A stretch of DNA of 44,603 nucleotides from Desulfobacterales bacterium (GTDB lineage: Bacteria > Desulfobacterota > Desulfobacteria > Desulfobacterales > SpSt-501): the NCBI GenBank assembly GCA_030834695.1, contig JAUQXK010000040.1, forward strand, positions 1-44,603, written 5' to 3'. Shown one piece after another: positions 1 to 7,096 of this stretch. Both the position numbers and the translations under genes were made by a program. The notes below the pieces were generated by a model. It worked only from the letters and a program-made list of their open reading frames with translations. It searched no databases and was not told the DNA's origin. The stretch's first letter is position 1; every line of letters starts with the position of its first letter.

Positions 1-1
1 C

Positions 2-103
2 ACCATGCCGGAGGTGAAGAAGATCATCGTCGAGAAGCACGGCGCCGAGGGCGAGGCCATGATGAAGGCCTTCCTGGAGGCGATCGACGCAGCCTCGAAG
101 TAG
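2..103 (+). CDS. C-terminal end of an unidentified protein (partial)
   Basis: An open frame enters from the left edge and ends at TAG 101-103, giving 33 residues that end in FLEAIDAASK. The tail is charged and helical in character. It is followed directly by a strong hairpin, as expected for the last gene of an operon. I do not recognise the family from so short a tail. An internal ATG at position 5 exists, but the frame is open to the edge, so this is more likely the end of a longer gene than a 32-residue protein. Confidence 0.5.
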   Translation, partial: TMPEVKKIIVEKHGAEGEAMMKAFLEAIDAASK

Positions 104-132
104 CGGCTTTCAAACGCTATTCGGCCCCGCAG

Positions 133-168
133 CGGGGCCTCTCCCGGTTATAGGCCGGGGAGGCCCCG
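133..168 (+). terminator. Rho-independent terminator hairpin
   Basis: CGGGGCCTC (133-141) pairs with GAGGCCCCG (160-168). The stem continues as CCC/GGG past a single bulged T and is followed by TTTCTATTT. It lies between the end of the plus-strand gene at 103 and the convergent end of the minus-strand transporter operon at 172, so it probably serves both directions. An overlapping GGCCCCGCAGCGGGGCC palindrome (123-139) may add to minus-strand termination. Confidence 0.75.
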
Positions 169-171
169 TTT

Positions 172-990
172 CTATTTGATGCCGGAGCGCATGAAGCTTT
201 GGACGAACTGGCGTTGGAAGAGCAGGAAGGCGATCAGGAGCGGGGAGACGGCGAGCAGGGTGCCGGCTGAGATGACCGAGAAGTTGACCCCCGACTCGGG
301 CGCGCCGAAGATGGAGAGCCCGACGGTGAGGGGCCGGGTGGTGGTGGAGTTGGTGATGACGACCGGCCACAGGAAGTTGTTCCAGTGGTAGCTCACCGAA
401 ACCAGGCCGTAGGCCAGGTAGGTCGGCCGCGCGAGCGGCACATACACTTTGAGCAGGATGGAGAGCCAGCCGGCCCCTTCGACGCGCGCCGCGTCCTCCA
501 GCTCCTTGGGCACCTGCTTGAACGCCTGGCGCAGCAGGAAGATGCCGAAGGCCGAACCCATGTAGGGCAGGCCGATGCCGAGGATCGTGTCCACCAGGCC
601 GAGCTTGCTCGTCGTGAGGTAGTTCTGGACGATCAGCACGTCCGGCATGATCATGATCTGGATCAGCACGAGGATGAAGGCGATGTTCTTGCCCGGAAAC
701 TCGAAGCGCGCAAAGGAATATGCTGCCAGGGTGCACAAGACCAGCTGCCCGGCGAGCGTCATGCAGACCAGCATGAACGTGTTCAGAAAGTAGCGCGCAA
801 AAGGTGCTACTTTCCACGCCGCGCGGAAGTTGTCCAGGGTGAGCGCTGCCGTCAGATCGAAGCGGCTCACGAAATCCATGGGATGGAAGGCCGCCCAGGT
901 GGCATAGAGCAGGGGCGCCGCCCACAGAAAGGCCAGAAACCAGGCCGCCGCCATTTCCAGGCGCTGTCCCCAGTCCACCCCGCGGATCAT
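172..990 (-). CDS. ABC sugar-type transporter permease (MalG/UgpE family)
   Basis: This is a 272-residue inner-membrane permease, the second of the pair in this importer. It has about six hydrophobic segments, beginning with AAAWFLAFLWAAPLLYATW. The cytoplasmic coupling loop typical of binding-protein-dependent permeases (EAA loop) is seen as EDAARVEGAGW followed by LPLARP-like VPLARP around residue 190. Length fits the MalG/UgpE family. Its ATG overlaps the stop of the upstream permease (ATGA at 990-987), showing translational coupling. It is the last gene of a four-gene minus-strand operon and ends 4 bases before a terminator. The substrate cannot be read from the permease; the neighbouring binding protein suggests a sugar or glycerol phosphate. 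Confidence 0.93.
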   Translation of the reverse strand: MIRGVDWGQRLEMAAAWFLAFLWAAPLLYATWAAFHPMDFVSRFDLTAALTLDNFRAAWKVAPFARYFLNTFMLVCMTLAGQLVLCTLAAYSFARFEFPGKNIAFILVLIQIMIMPDVLIVQNYLTTSKLGLVDTILGIGLPYMGSAFGIFLLRQAFKQVPKELEDAARVEGAGWLSILLKVYVPLARPTYLAYGLVSVSYHWNNFLWPVVITNSTTTRPLTVGLSIFGAPESGVNFSVISAGTLLAVSPLLIAFLLFQRQFVQSFMRSGIK

Positions 991-1898
991 TGGTAATGCA
1001 CCCTTTTTTCAAGATAGGCGAACTGCGTGACGGCCAGTCCGCCCAGAATCGCCAGGAGCACCACGGTCAGCGTCGACGCGTAGGCCGTGTCCCAGAAACC
1101 GAAGGCAACTTCGTAAATATAGTAGAGCAACAGCGACGAGGCGTTGTCCGGACCGCCCTTGGTCAGGATGAAGATGTGGTCCACCAGCTTGAAGGAGTTG
1201 ATGGTGGCGTTGACCACGACGAAAAGCGTGGTCGGCATGAGCAGCGGCAGCGTCACCCGCCGGAAGAAATACCAGCGGCCGGCCCCCTCGATGACGGCGG
1301 CCTCTTCAAGCTCCGGCGATATGCCCTGCAGCGCCGCCAGGTAAAAGATCATGAAGAACCCGGCATCCTTCCAGACCGCCAGCACCATCAGGCAGGCCAG
1401 GGCCGTGCCGGGATCGCCCAGCCAGCTGTGGCTGGCCAGCCCGAAGAGGCCGCGGATCTTGTCGAGCAGGCCGATCTGGGGCGTGTAGAAGAAGAGCCAG
1501 ATATTGGCCACGGCAATCATCGGCAGGATGGTCGGTGTAAAATAGGCGGTGCGGACCACGGCCCGGCCGAAAAGCCGGCCGTTGACCCACACCGCCATCA
1601 GCAGCGCCAGGCCGACGCTTAACGGTATGGTTCCCATGGCATAAAGAAAATTGTTCCCCAGCACCTGCCAGAACACGGGGTCGTTCAGCATGTAGCTGTA
1701 GTTGTCCAGGCCCACGAACTTGCTCGGCCGCCCCTGGCGGGCCGTTGAGAAGAAACTTGCAAAGAAACCGCCCACGATGGGAAAGTGGGTGAAGGCGACC
1801 ATCAGCACCGCCGCCGGCAGCAGCAGCAGCCACGCATTCACCCAGCGGGCGGTTTTAGAGTCGATGCGCATCGTTTTCTTTGGTCTGATAGAATGCAT
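987..1898 (-). CDS. ABC sugar-type transporter permease (MalF/UgpA family)
   Basis: This inner-membrane permease partners the MalG-like subunit encoded just downstream. It shows several transmembrane segments, starting with WLLLLPAAVLMVAFTHFPIV, and the EAA coupling loop ELEEAAVIEGAGRW followed by VTLPLLMP. The start is uncertain: a TTG at 1931, ATG at 1898 and ATG at 1871 are all in frame and none has a strong ribosome-binding site. I list ATG 1898 (303 residues), which leaves a normal short N-tail before the first membrane helix. The stop overlaps the next start by four bases. The 158-base gap to the binding-protein gene upstream contains two stable hairpins, which could lower permease expression relative to the binding protein. 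Confidence 0.9.
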   Translation of the reverse strand: MHSIRPKKTMRIDSKTARWVNAWLLLLPAAVLMVAFTHFPIVGGFFASFFSTARQGRPSKFVGLDNYSYMLNDPVFWQVLGNNFLYAMGTIPLSVGLALLMAVWVNGRLFGRAVVRTAYFTPTILPMIAVANIWLFFYTPQIGLLDKIRGLFGLASHSWLGDPGTALACLMVLAVWKDAGFFMIFYLAALQGISPELEEAAVIEGAGRWYFFRRVTLPLLMPTTLFVVVNATINSFKLVDHIFILTKGGPDNASSLLLYYIYEVAFGFWDTAYASTLTVVLLAILGGLAVTQFAYLEKRVHYQ

Positions 1899-1956
1899 AC
1901 CGCTGCCTGTTACCGTACTGCGTATTCCCAACTTGCGCCTGCTTCCTGGCGCATGG

Positions 1957-2026
1957 ATTCCGGCTTAAAGACTGCCGGAATGACGGAGCATGGCGCATGT
2001 CCCTTCCCCTTTCGTCAGGGGAAGGG
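1957..2026. repeat. Two palindromes between binding-protein and permease genes
   Basis: ATTCCGGC (1957-1964) pairs with GCCGGAAT (1974-1981) and is followed by GACGG, the same unit found near 4.7 and 14.7 kb. A second, perfect 10-bp stem CCCTTCCCCT/AGGGGAAGGG (2001-2010 with 2017-2026) has a 6-base loop. Neither has a long T-run in the minus direction, so they look like mRNA-stabilising or attenuating hairpins rather than full terminators. Intergenic REP sequences between malE and malF in enteric bacteria are the known parallel. Confidence 0.7.
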
Positions 2027-2056
2027 AACACATGAGATCAGCGCAAGCCGATTTCA

Positions 2057-3343
2057 TCAGCGGTAGGGCTTGAGCAGGCGCTCGGCCTGCTGCTGGGCGC
2101 CGCCGAGGGCATCTTTGGGCGACTTGGCGCCGGTGAGTACACTCTGAATGGCGTCATCCAGGAATTTCTTCACGCGCGCGTTCTCGTGCACCGCGAGTTC
2201 GGCCACCGAATATTGGAACTGGTCGCGCGCCACGGCCGCCGCCGGAAAATCGGCAACATACTTCTCAAGCGTCGCCGTCTTGTATGCGGCCGGGCTGGTG
2301 GCCACATAGCCGGTGGCCATGGACCAGCGGGCGCTCAGCTCCGGCGAGGTCATGAACTGGATGAACTTCAACGAGGCCTTGCGCTCCTCGGCGGAAGCAT
2401 TCTTGAAGATGTAGAAATTGCCGCCGCCGGTGGGCGAGCCGCGGCGCTTGCTGGCCGGCAGCATGCTCACGCCGAAGTCGAACTTGGCGCCCTCGCGCAC
2501 GGCCGTGAGGTTGCCGGTGGTGTGCCACATGATCGCGGTGGCGCCTTCGAGGAACTTCTGGCGCAGCGTGCCCCAGTCGATGGTCCCCTCGGGCATCACC
2601 TTGTACTTCGCCGCAAGATCCCGCCAGTACTGCAGGGCTTCGACGACTTCGGGCTTATCGAAGTAAGTCTGGTCGCCGTCCTGGTTCATGAGCTCGAGTC
2701 CGTTCTGGATGCAGAGCGCCTGGAACATCCAGTAGGCATATCCGGTGGACGGGATCTGCACGCCCCAGCGCGTGACATTGCCGGACGCGTCCTTCTTGGT
2801 CAGCTTCTGGGCCATTTCGGCCATCTCCTGCCAGGTGACCGGCGGCTTGTTGGGGTCGAGGCCGGCTTCCTTGAAGGCGTCCTTGTTGTAGTACATGACG
2901 ATGGTCGAACGCTGGAACGGGACCCCCCAGATCTTGCCCTTGGCCTTGGAGTTCTGCATCAGCGAAGGATAGAAGGAGGACAGCCACTGCTTGTCCTCGG
3001 CCGAGGTCGCTACTTCGTCGAACGGCACGATGGCGTCCTGGTCCATGAGCTCGAACAGGTCGATCGAAAACAGCACGCTCAGCTGCACCGGCTGGTTGGC
3101 CTTGACGGCGGCCAGGGCCTTGACGCGCGTGTCGTCATAGTTGCCGGCATAAACGGCCTTGACCTTGATGCCTGGGTTGGCCTTTTCGAACTCGGCGATC
3201 ATGTCGTCGATGACCTTGGTGATCGGCCCGCCCACGGCAACCGGGTAGTACATGTTCAGTTCGACGGCGGCCTGGGCCGCGGTTCCGCCCAGGATGACGG
3301 CCAACGCAACCCCACATAACACCCTGATCCACATCTGTTTCAT
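2057..3343 (-). CDS. ABC transporter extracellular solute-binding protein (UgpB-like)
   Basis: This 428-residue periplasmic binding protein of family 1 delivers substrate to the two permeases. A Sec signal peptide is visible: basic MKQMWIRV, a hydrophobic core, then cleavage near GTAAQA-AV. The body has family hallmarks: EFEKANPGIKVKAVYAGNY near residue 60, GVPFQRSTIVMYYNKDAF near 140, and a late FIQFMTSPE segment. The AVYAGNY stretch resembles UgpB more than MalE, which hints at glycerol-3-phosphate or a related compound. The start is well supported: AAAGGAGGAGGG lies 5-15 bases before ATG 3343. The ATPase gene ends 76 bases upstream. Substrate is inferred, not shown. Confidence 0.92.
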   Translation of the reverse strand: MKQMWIRVLCGVALAVILGGTAAQAAVELNMYYPVAVGGPITKVIDDMIAEFEKANPGIKVKAVYAGNYDDTRVKALAAVKANQPVQLSVLFSIDLFELMDQDAIVPFDEVATSAEDKQWLSSFYPSLMQNSKAKGKIWGVPFQRSTIVMYYNKDAFKEAGLDPNKPPVTWQEMAEMAQKLTKKDASGNVTRWGVQIPSTGYAYWMFQALCIQNGLELMNQDGDQTYFDKPEVVEALQYWRDLAAKYKVMPEGTIDWGTLRQKFLEGATAIMWHTTGNLTAVREGAKFDFGVSMLPASKRRGSPTGGGNFYIFKNASAEERKASLKFIQFMTSPELSARWSMATGYVATSPAAYKTATLEKYVADFPAAAVARDQFQYSVAELAVHENARVKKFLDDAIQSVLTGAKSPKDALGGAQQQAERLLKPYR

Positions 3344-3418
3344 GATGACCCTCCTCCTTTTGGTTCATATCGACCCGGCCCGCACATCGTCCGGTGCGGT
3401 CCGGGAGTAGTCCGGCTG

Positions 3419-4462
3419 TCAACGGTCCCGGCGTTTTCCGGTCTTGGCCTCGAACCAATGGGTTTCAGCCGCCGGCCAGGTCAGATGGATGCGGGCATTG
3501 GCGGCGACCTTGATCTTGCCGCTCTGGCGGACAATCCATTCACGGCTGCCCACCCGGCAGGCAATGAGGCTGTCGGCTCCGAGGTATTCCAGGCCGAGCA
3601 CGTCCGCAGGAAGGCCGGAATCCGCCAGGCTGATCTTCTCCGGGCGGACCCCCAGGACTCGTTCGTCGAGAGGCCCTCTCGCAAATCCGTTGATCGGGTG
3701 CGAGCGGATCCAGCGCGCCGCATCCGAATCGTCCATGGGCAGCAGGTTCATCGGCGGGGTTCCGATGAATCCAGCCGAAAAGAGCGTGGCCGGGCGGGCG
3801 TAGAGTTCGTCGGGCGGCGCGAATTGTTCGATGTGGCCGGCGTCGAGCAGCACAATTTTGTCGGCCATGGTCATGGCTTCGACCTGATCGTGGGTGACGT
3901 AGACCATGGTGATCCCCAGACGCTGCTGCAGCGTGCGGATCTCGCGCCTCATCTCGTGGCGCAGCTTGGCGTCCAGGTTGGAAAGCGGCTCGTCCATCAG
4001 GCAGACCGGGGCCTCGCTGACGATGGCCCGGCCCAGGGCGACCCGCTGGCGCTGGCCCCCGGACAGCTCGGCCGGCTTGCGCTGCAGCAGCCCCTGCAGG
4101 CCCAGCAGCTCGACCGCCCGGTCCAGCCGCCGCCGCCGTTCGGCCGGTTGGAGCTTGCGCACTTTGAGGCCGAAGACGATGTTTTCGGCCACGTTCAAAT
4201 GGGGAAACAAGGCATAGGACTGGAAAACCATGGAGACGTTGCGGCCGGCCGGAGGCAGATGGGTGACGTCCCGGCCGCCGATGCGAACCACGCCCTCGGT
4301 CACGGTCTCGAGCCCGGCGACCAACCTTAAAATGGTGGACTTGCCGCATCCCGACGGACCGAGCACCACCAGCAGCTCGCCCTCCTCCGCTGTGAAGCTC
4401 ACCCCGTTCACCGCCCGTACATCGCCCCAGGCCTTGACGATCTTTTCAAGTTCGATCCGCAT
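3419..4462 (-). CDS. ABC transporter ATP-binding protein (UgpC/MalK family)
   Basis: This is the cytoplasmic ATPase of the importer, 347 residues, first gene of the operon. Walker A GPSGCGKST is at residues 35-43. It also has a Q-loop, the signature LSGGQRQRVALGRA, Walker B VCLMDEPLSNLD and the switch histidine in VTHDQ. The roughly 100-residue C-terminal part, including LGVRPEKISL, is the TOBE/MalK-type regulatory region. The frame stays open upstream to 4633, but those residues look untranslated. ATG 4462 starts the protein exactly at the conserved family N-terminus (MRIELEKIVKAWGD), with AGGGA upstream. MalK-type ATPases often serve several sugar importers, so substrate remains open. Confidence 0.93.
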   Translation of the reverse strand: MRIELEKIVKAWGDVRAVNGVSFTAEEGELLVVLGPSGCGKSTILRLVAGLETVTEGVVRIGGRDVTHLPPAGRNVSMVFQSYALFPHLNVAENIVFGLKVRKLQPAERRRRLDRAVELLGLQGLLQRKPAELSGGQRQRVALGRAIVSEAPVCLMDEPLSNLDAKLRHEMRREIRTLQQRLGITMVYVTHDQVEAMTMADKIVLLDAGHIEQFAPPDELYARPATLFSAGFIGTPPMNLLPMDDSDAARWIRSHPINGFARGPLDERVLGVRPEKISLADSGLPADVLGLEYLGADSLIACRVGSREWIVRQSGKIKVAANARIHLTWPAAETHWFEAKTGKRRDR

Positions 4463-4651
4463 CGCGCAATCCCTAACATTCGGATACCCACGCGTCAAGC
4501 TGATCCGTGTCGATGGCATCATGAAGCCGCCTGGGCGTGGATGCATAAATATCGTGTCATTTTGAATAGTTGTTGTATCTTGCCGCGGACACTTTGCCAG
4601 CGGCGGGATAGCGGAACATCGGTATCGAGCCATTTTAGAAGCTATTTAGTT

Positions 4652-4788
4652 TTGATGAACTCGTAAGAAGTCTTTCAGGCGGTCACCCCGGCGGACGCCG
4701 GGGTCCAGAACACCTTGAAACAACTTGAACCCGGCTTTCGCCGGAATGACAGAAAAAAGAAAAACCAGAGTTATTACGAGTTCATCAA
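4652..4788. mobile_element. MITE-like element with 15-bp terminal inverted repeats
   Basis: TTGATGAACTCGTAA (4652-4666) is repeated exactly in inverse orientation as TTACGAGTTCATCAA (4774-4788), enclosing 107 bases. Inside is a palindromic unit, 4682-4750, that begins GTCACCCCGGCG, contains an 8-9 bp hairpin (4685-4704) and ends GCCGGAATGAC, relating it to the palindromes near 1.96 and 14.7 kb. There is no coding capacity. It lies in the divergent gap between the transporter ATPase and the deacetylase gene. No clear target-site duplication is visible, so mobility is inferred from the inverted ends only. Confidence 0.65.
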
Positions 4789-4818
4789 GTTTTTAGGTTT
4801 TAGGTCGATTAGGAGATC

Positions 4819-5619
4819 ATGAGATTCGCGATAGCCGTTTTCGCTTGCCTTTTGGCCTGGATCAGCCCATCAGGGCCGGCGTCTGCCGCAGGGATACCCA
4901 TTCTGCTCTATCACCGCTTCGGTCCCGTGGTAGCCGACAGCATGACCATCACCACCCCGGTTTTCGAGTCCCATCTGAAATATCTCGGCGAAAACGGGTA
5001 CCGGGTCGTCCCGCTGAGGGATCTCATGGATATGTATTTCGGCAAAGGGATTCCGCCTGATTCCCGTTATGCGGTGCTGGTTGCCGACGACGCCCACATC
5101 TCCGTCTACACCACCGCCTATCCCCTGCTGAAAAAATACAACGCCCACATGACCCTGTTTGTCTATCCCTCCGCCGTTTCGAACGCCTCCTATGCCATGA
5201 CCTGGGATCAGCTGCGCGAACTGAAGTCCACCGGCCTGTTTGATTTCCAGTCCCACACGTACTGGCACCCCAATTTCAATAAGGAACGCACGCGGCTGGC
5301 TCCGGCGGAGTTCGAGAAGCTGGTCCACCTGCAGTTCACCAAGTCCAGGGAAAAACTGGAGAAGGAACTGGGAGTGAAAGTCGACCTTCTGGCCTGGCCC
5401 TTCGGCATATTTGACCCCTGGCTGATGGCCAAGGCGGCCGAAGCCGGATACGCCGCCGCTTTCACGATCGAGCGGCATGCGGTCACGCGAGACGACCCGC
5501 CCATGGCGCTGCCCCGTTTCCTGCTGACCGATAAAGACCGTGGCAAAGCCTTTGAAGGCATTTTGAATTCATCGCATATCGTCGCCAAGAGGGAGAGCAA
5601 GAATGAGAAAGGCAACTAG
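4819..5619 (+). CDS. Exported polysaccharide deacetylase family protein
   Basis: This 266-residue carbohydrate esterase family 4 protein is predicted to remove acetyl groups from an N-acetylated polysaccharide in the periplasm. It has a signal peptide (MRFAIAVFACLLAW, cleavage near GPASAA). The NodB-type domain starts at ILLYHRFG. Motif 1 is LVADDAH, with the acid pair in an unusual ADDAH setting instead of TFDDG. Motif 2 is SHTYWHP, providing the metal-binding histidines, and a late LAWPFG fits the WPxG-type motif. The start is preceded by TAGGAGATC. The 3' end overlaps the next gene by 17 bases, so the two are co-expressed. The closest functional analogue is the deacetylase half of PgaB. 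The exact polymer is unknown. Confidence 0.88.
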   Translation: MRFAIAVFACLLAWISPSGPASAAGIPILLYHRFGPVVADSMTITTPVFESHLKYLGENGYRVVPLRDLMDMYFGKGIPPDSRYAVLVADDAHISVYTTAYPLLKKYNAHMTLFVYPSAVSNASYAMTWDQLRELKSTGLFDFQSHTYWHPNFNKERTRLAPAEFEKLVHLQFTKSREKLEKELGVKVDLLAWPFGIFDPWLMAKAAEAGYAAAFTIERHAVTRDDPPMALPRFLLTDKDRGKAFEGILNSSHIVAKRESKNEKGN

Positions 5620-6919
5620 TAGATTGATTTGGGTTGCGTTATGGGTGTTGATCTTTCCGGCGATCGGCTGGTCGGGTAGCTTCGGCGGCGTAAAAGTGGT
5701 CGACCAAAATACCGGGCAGGCGATCGAGGACGTCGCGGTGGTGCTGGACGGGAAGAGCCTGGCGGCCGACGACCAGGGGGTTTTCTCCTTTTCCACCTCA
5801 AAAGGCGGCGGAAAGCTGGGGGTGAAGGCTCCCGGCTACAATCGGGTCGAACAGGCCTTGACCGACCCATTGCCCGAAGGGCTCGTCGAAATCCGGCTGG
5901 CGCCGTTTTCGCCCCGGGCGCTGTATCTCTCCTTTTACGGAGTCGGGTCCAAGGCCCTGCGGGATCCGGCGCTGAAGCTGATCGAGGAAACCGAACTGAA
6001 TGCACTGGTCATCGACGTCAAGGGTGATCGGGGCATGATTCCCTACCGCAGCACCGTTCCCCTGGCGGCCGAGGTGGGCGGCCAACGCATCATCACCGTG
6101 CGCGACATCGACGGCCTGCTGGCGTCCTTCAAGGAAAAAGGCATTTACACCATCGCCCGCATCGTGGTCTTCAAGGACGATTTGCTGGCGACCGCCCGAC
6201 CGGATCTGGCGGTGAAGACTCCGAACGGAGACCCCTGGCGCGACCGCGAGCGTCTGGCCTGGGTCGACCCGTTCCGCAAGGAAGTCTGGAACTACAACAT
6301 CCAGATCGCCGAAGAAGCGGCGAAACTCGGCTTCGACGAAATTCAATTCGATTATGTGCGCTTTCCGGATTCGCGCTCTCCGCGGTTTTCCCAGCCGAGC
6401 ACGGAGGAAGGCCGGGTGAAGGCCATCGCGGGGTTCCTGCAGGAGGCCAGGGCCCGGCTGGCGCCCTACAATGTGTTTGTGGCGGCGGACATCTTCGGCT
6501 ACGTCTGTTGGAATCTGAACGATACCGACATCGGGCAGAAACTCGACCCGATCGCTTCGGCGGTCGACTACCTTTCGCCCATGCTGTACCCGTCCGGATT
6601 CCAGTTCGGCATCCCCGGCTACCGCAACCCCGTCCAGAACCCATATGAGATCGTCTATCTTTCACTCAAGAAAGCCCAGGAGCGCACGAAAATCTCCCCC
6701 CTGCGCTTCCGCCCCTGGCTGCAGGCGTTCAAGGATTACGCTTTCGACCGCCGGCAATTCAACGGCAAGGAGCTCCGCGACCAGATCAGCGCCACCGAAA
6801 AATTCGGCTCACAGGGATGGATGCTCTGGAATCCGGTCAATCAATACACGACGGCTGCCGAATCCCTCAAGAAGGATATCCGGACCGCCAGCGTCGGCCC
6901 GATTGCCTCGAATCCGTGA
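5603..6919 (+). CDS. DUF4015 putative glycoside hydrolase with N-terminal carboxypeptidase-regulatory-like domain
   Basis: This 438-residue exported protein has a signal peptide (VALWVLIFPAIGWSGS). A small beta domain at about residues 25-105 (VKVVDQNTGQAIEDVAVVLD) resembles CarboxypepD_reg folds. A TIM-barrel-like domain of the DUF4015 putative glycosyl hydrolase family runs to the end. Diagnostic stretches are LYLSFYGVGSK, NALVIDVKGDRG, IQFDYVRFPDS and DYLSPMLYPSGF. Acidic residues in IQFDYVRFPD and VAADIFGY are candidates for catalysis. The ATG lies inside the preceding deacetylase gene, after GGGAGAGCAAGA. A deacetylase coupled to a hydrolase mirrors the two halves of PgaB, suggesting joint action on an exported amino-sugar polymer; this is inference. 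Confidence 0.82.
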   Translation: MRKATSRLIWVALWVLIFPAIGWSGSFGGVKVVDQNTGQAIEDVAVVLDGKSLAADDQGVFSFSTSKGGGKLGVKAPGYNRVEQALTDPLPEGLVEIRLAPFSPRALYLSFYGVGSKALRDPALKLIEETELNALVIDVKGDRGMIPYRSTVPLAAEVGGQRIITVRDIDGLLASFKEKGIYTIARIVVFKDDLLATARPDLAVKTPNGDPWRDRERLAWVDPFRKEVWNYNIQIAEEAAKLGFDEIQFDYVRFPDSRSPRFSQPSTEEGRVKAIAGFLQEARARLAPYNVFVAADIFGYVCWNLNDTDIGQKLDPIASAVDYLSPMLYPSGFQFGIPGYRNPVQNPYEIVYLSLKKAQERTKISPLRFRPWLQAFKDYAFDRRQFNGKELRDQISATEKFGSQGWMLWNPVNQYTTAAESLKKDIRTASVGPIASNP

Positions 6920-6965
6920 AACCCGTAAGATACCTTTGGCTCTTCAGTGAGGTTGATTTTTTTCA

Positions 6966-7018
6966 TGTGGGAGCGGCATCTTGCCGCGATATGGTCGTGG
7001 CTGAAAGCCACTCCCACA
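6966..7018. repeat. BIME-like cruciform palindrome
   Basis: Outer arms TGTGGGAG (6966-6973) and CTCCCACA (7011-7018) enclose two smaller hairpins: GCGGCA/TGCCGC (6973-6978 with 6982-6987) and GTGGCT/AGCCAC (6997-7002 with 7006-7011). The first half, GCGGCATCTTGCCGCGATC-like, recurs at 14739-14753. It resembles the TGTGGGAGCGG REP type known from Pseudomonas. It separates the DUF4015 gene from the beta-lactamase/NamZ gene. Confidence 0.65.
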
Positions 7019-7096
7019 ATAGCGACGATTCATCGACGGTTGAGATAACGTGGCGTCCTATCATCCATCTGGTTGGTGTTTTAGGGATCAAGGCAT

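Noticed and set aside
4463-4633. A 57-residue N-terminal extension of the transporter ATPase
   Set aside because: The conserved family N-terminus starts at ATG 4462 with its own AGGGA, and the extension has no family similarity.
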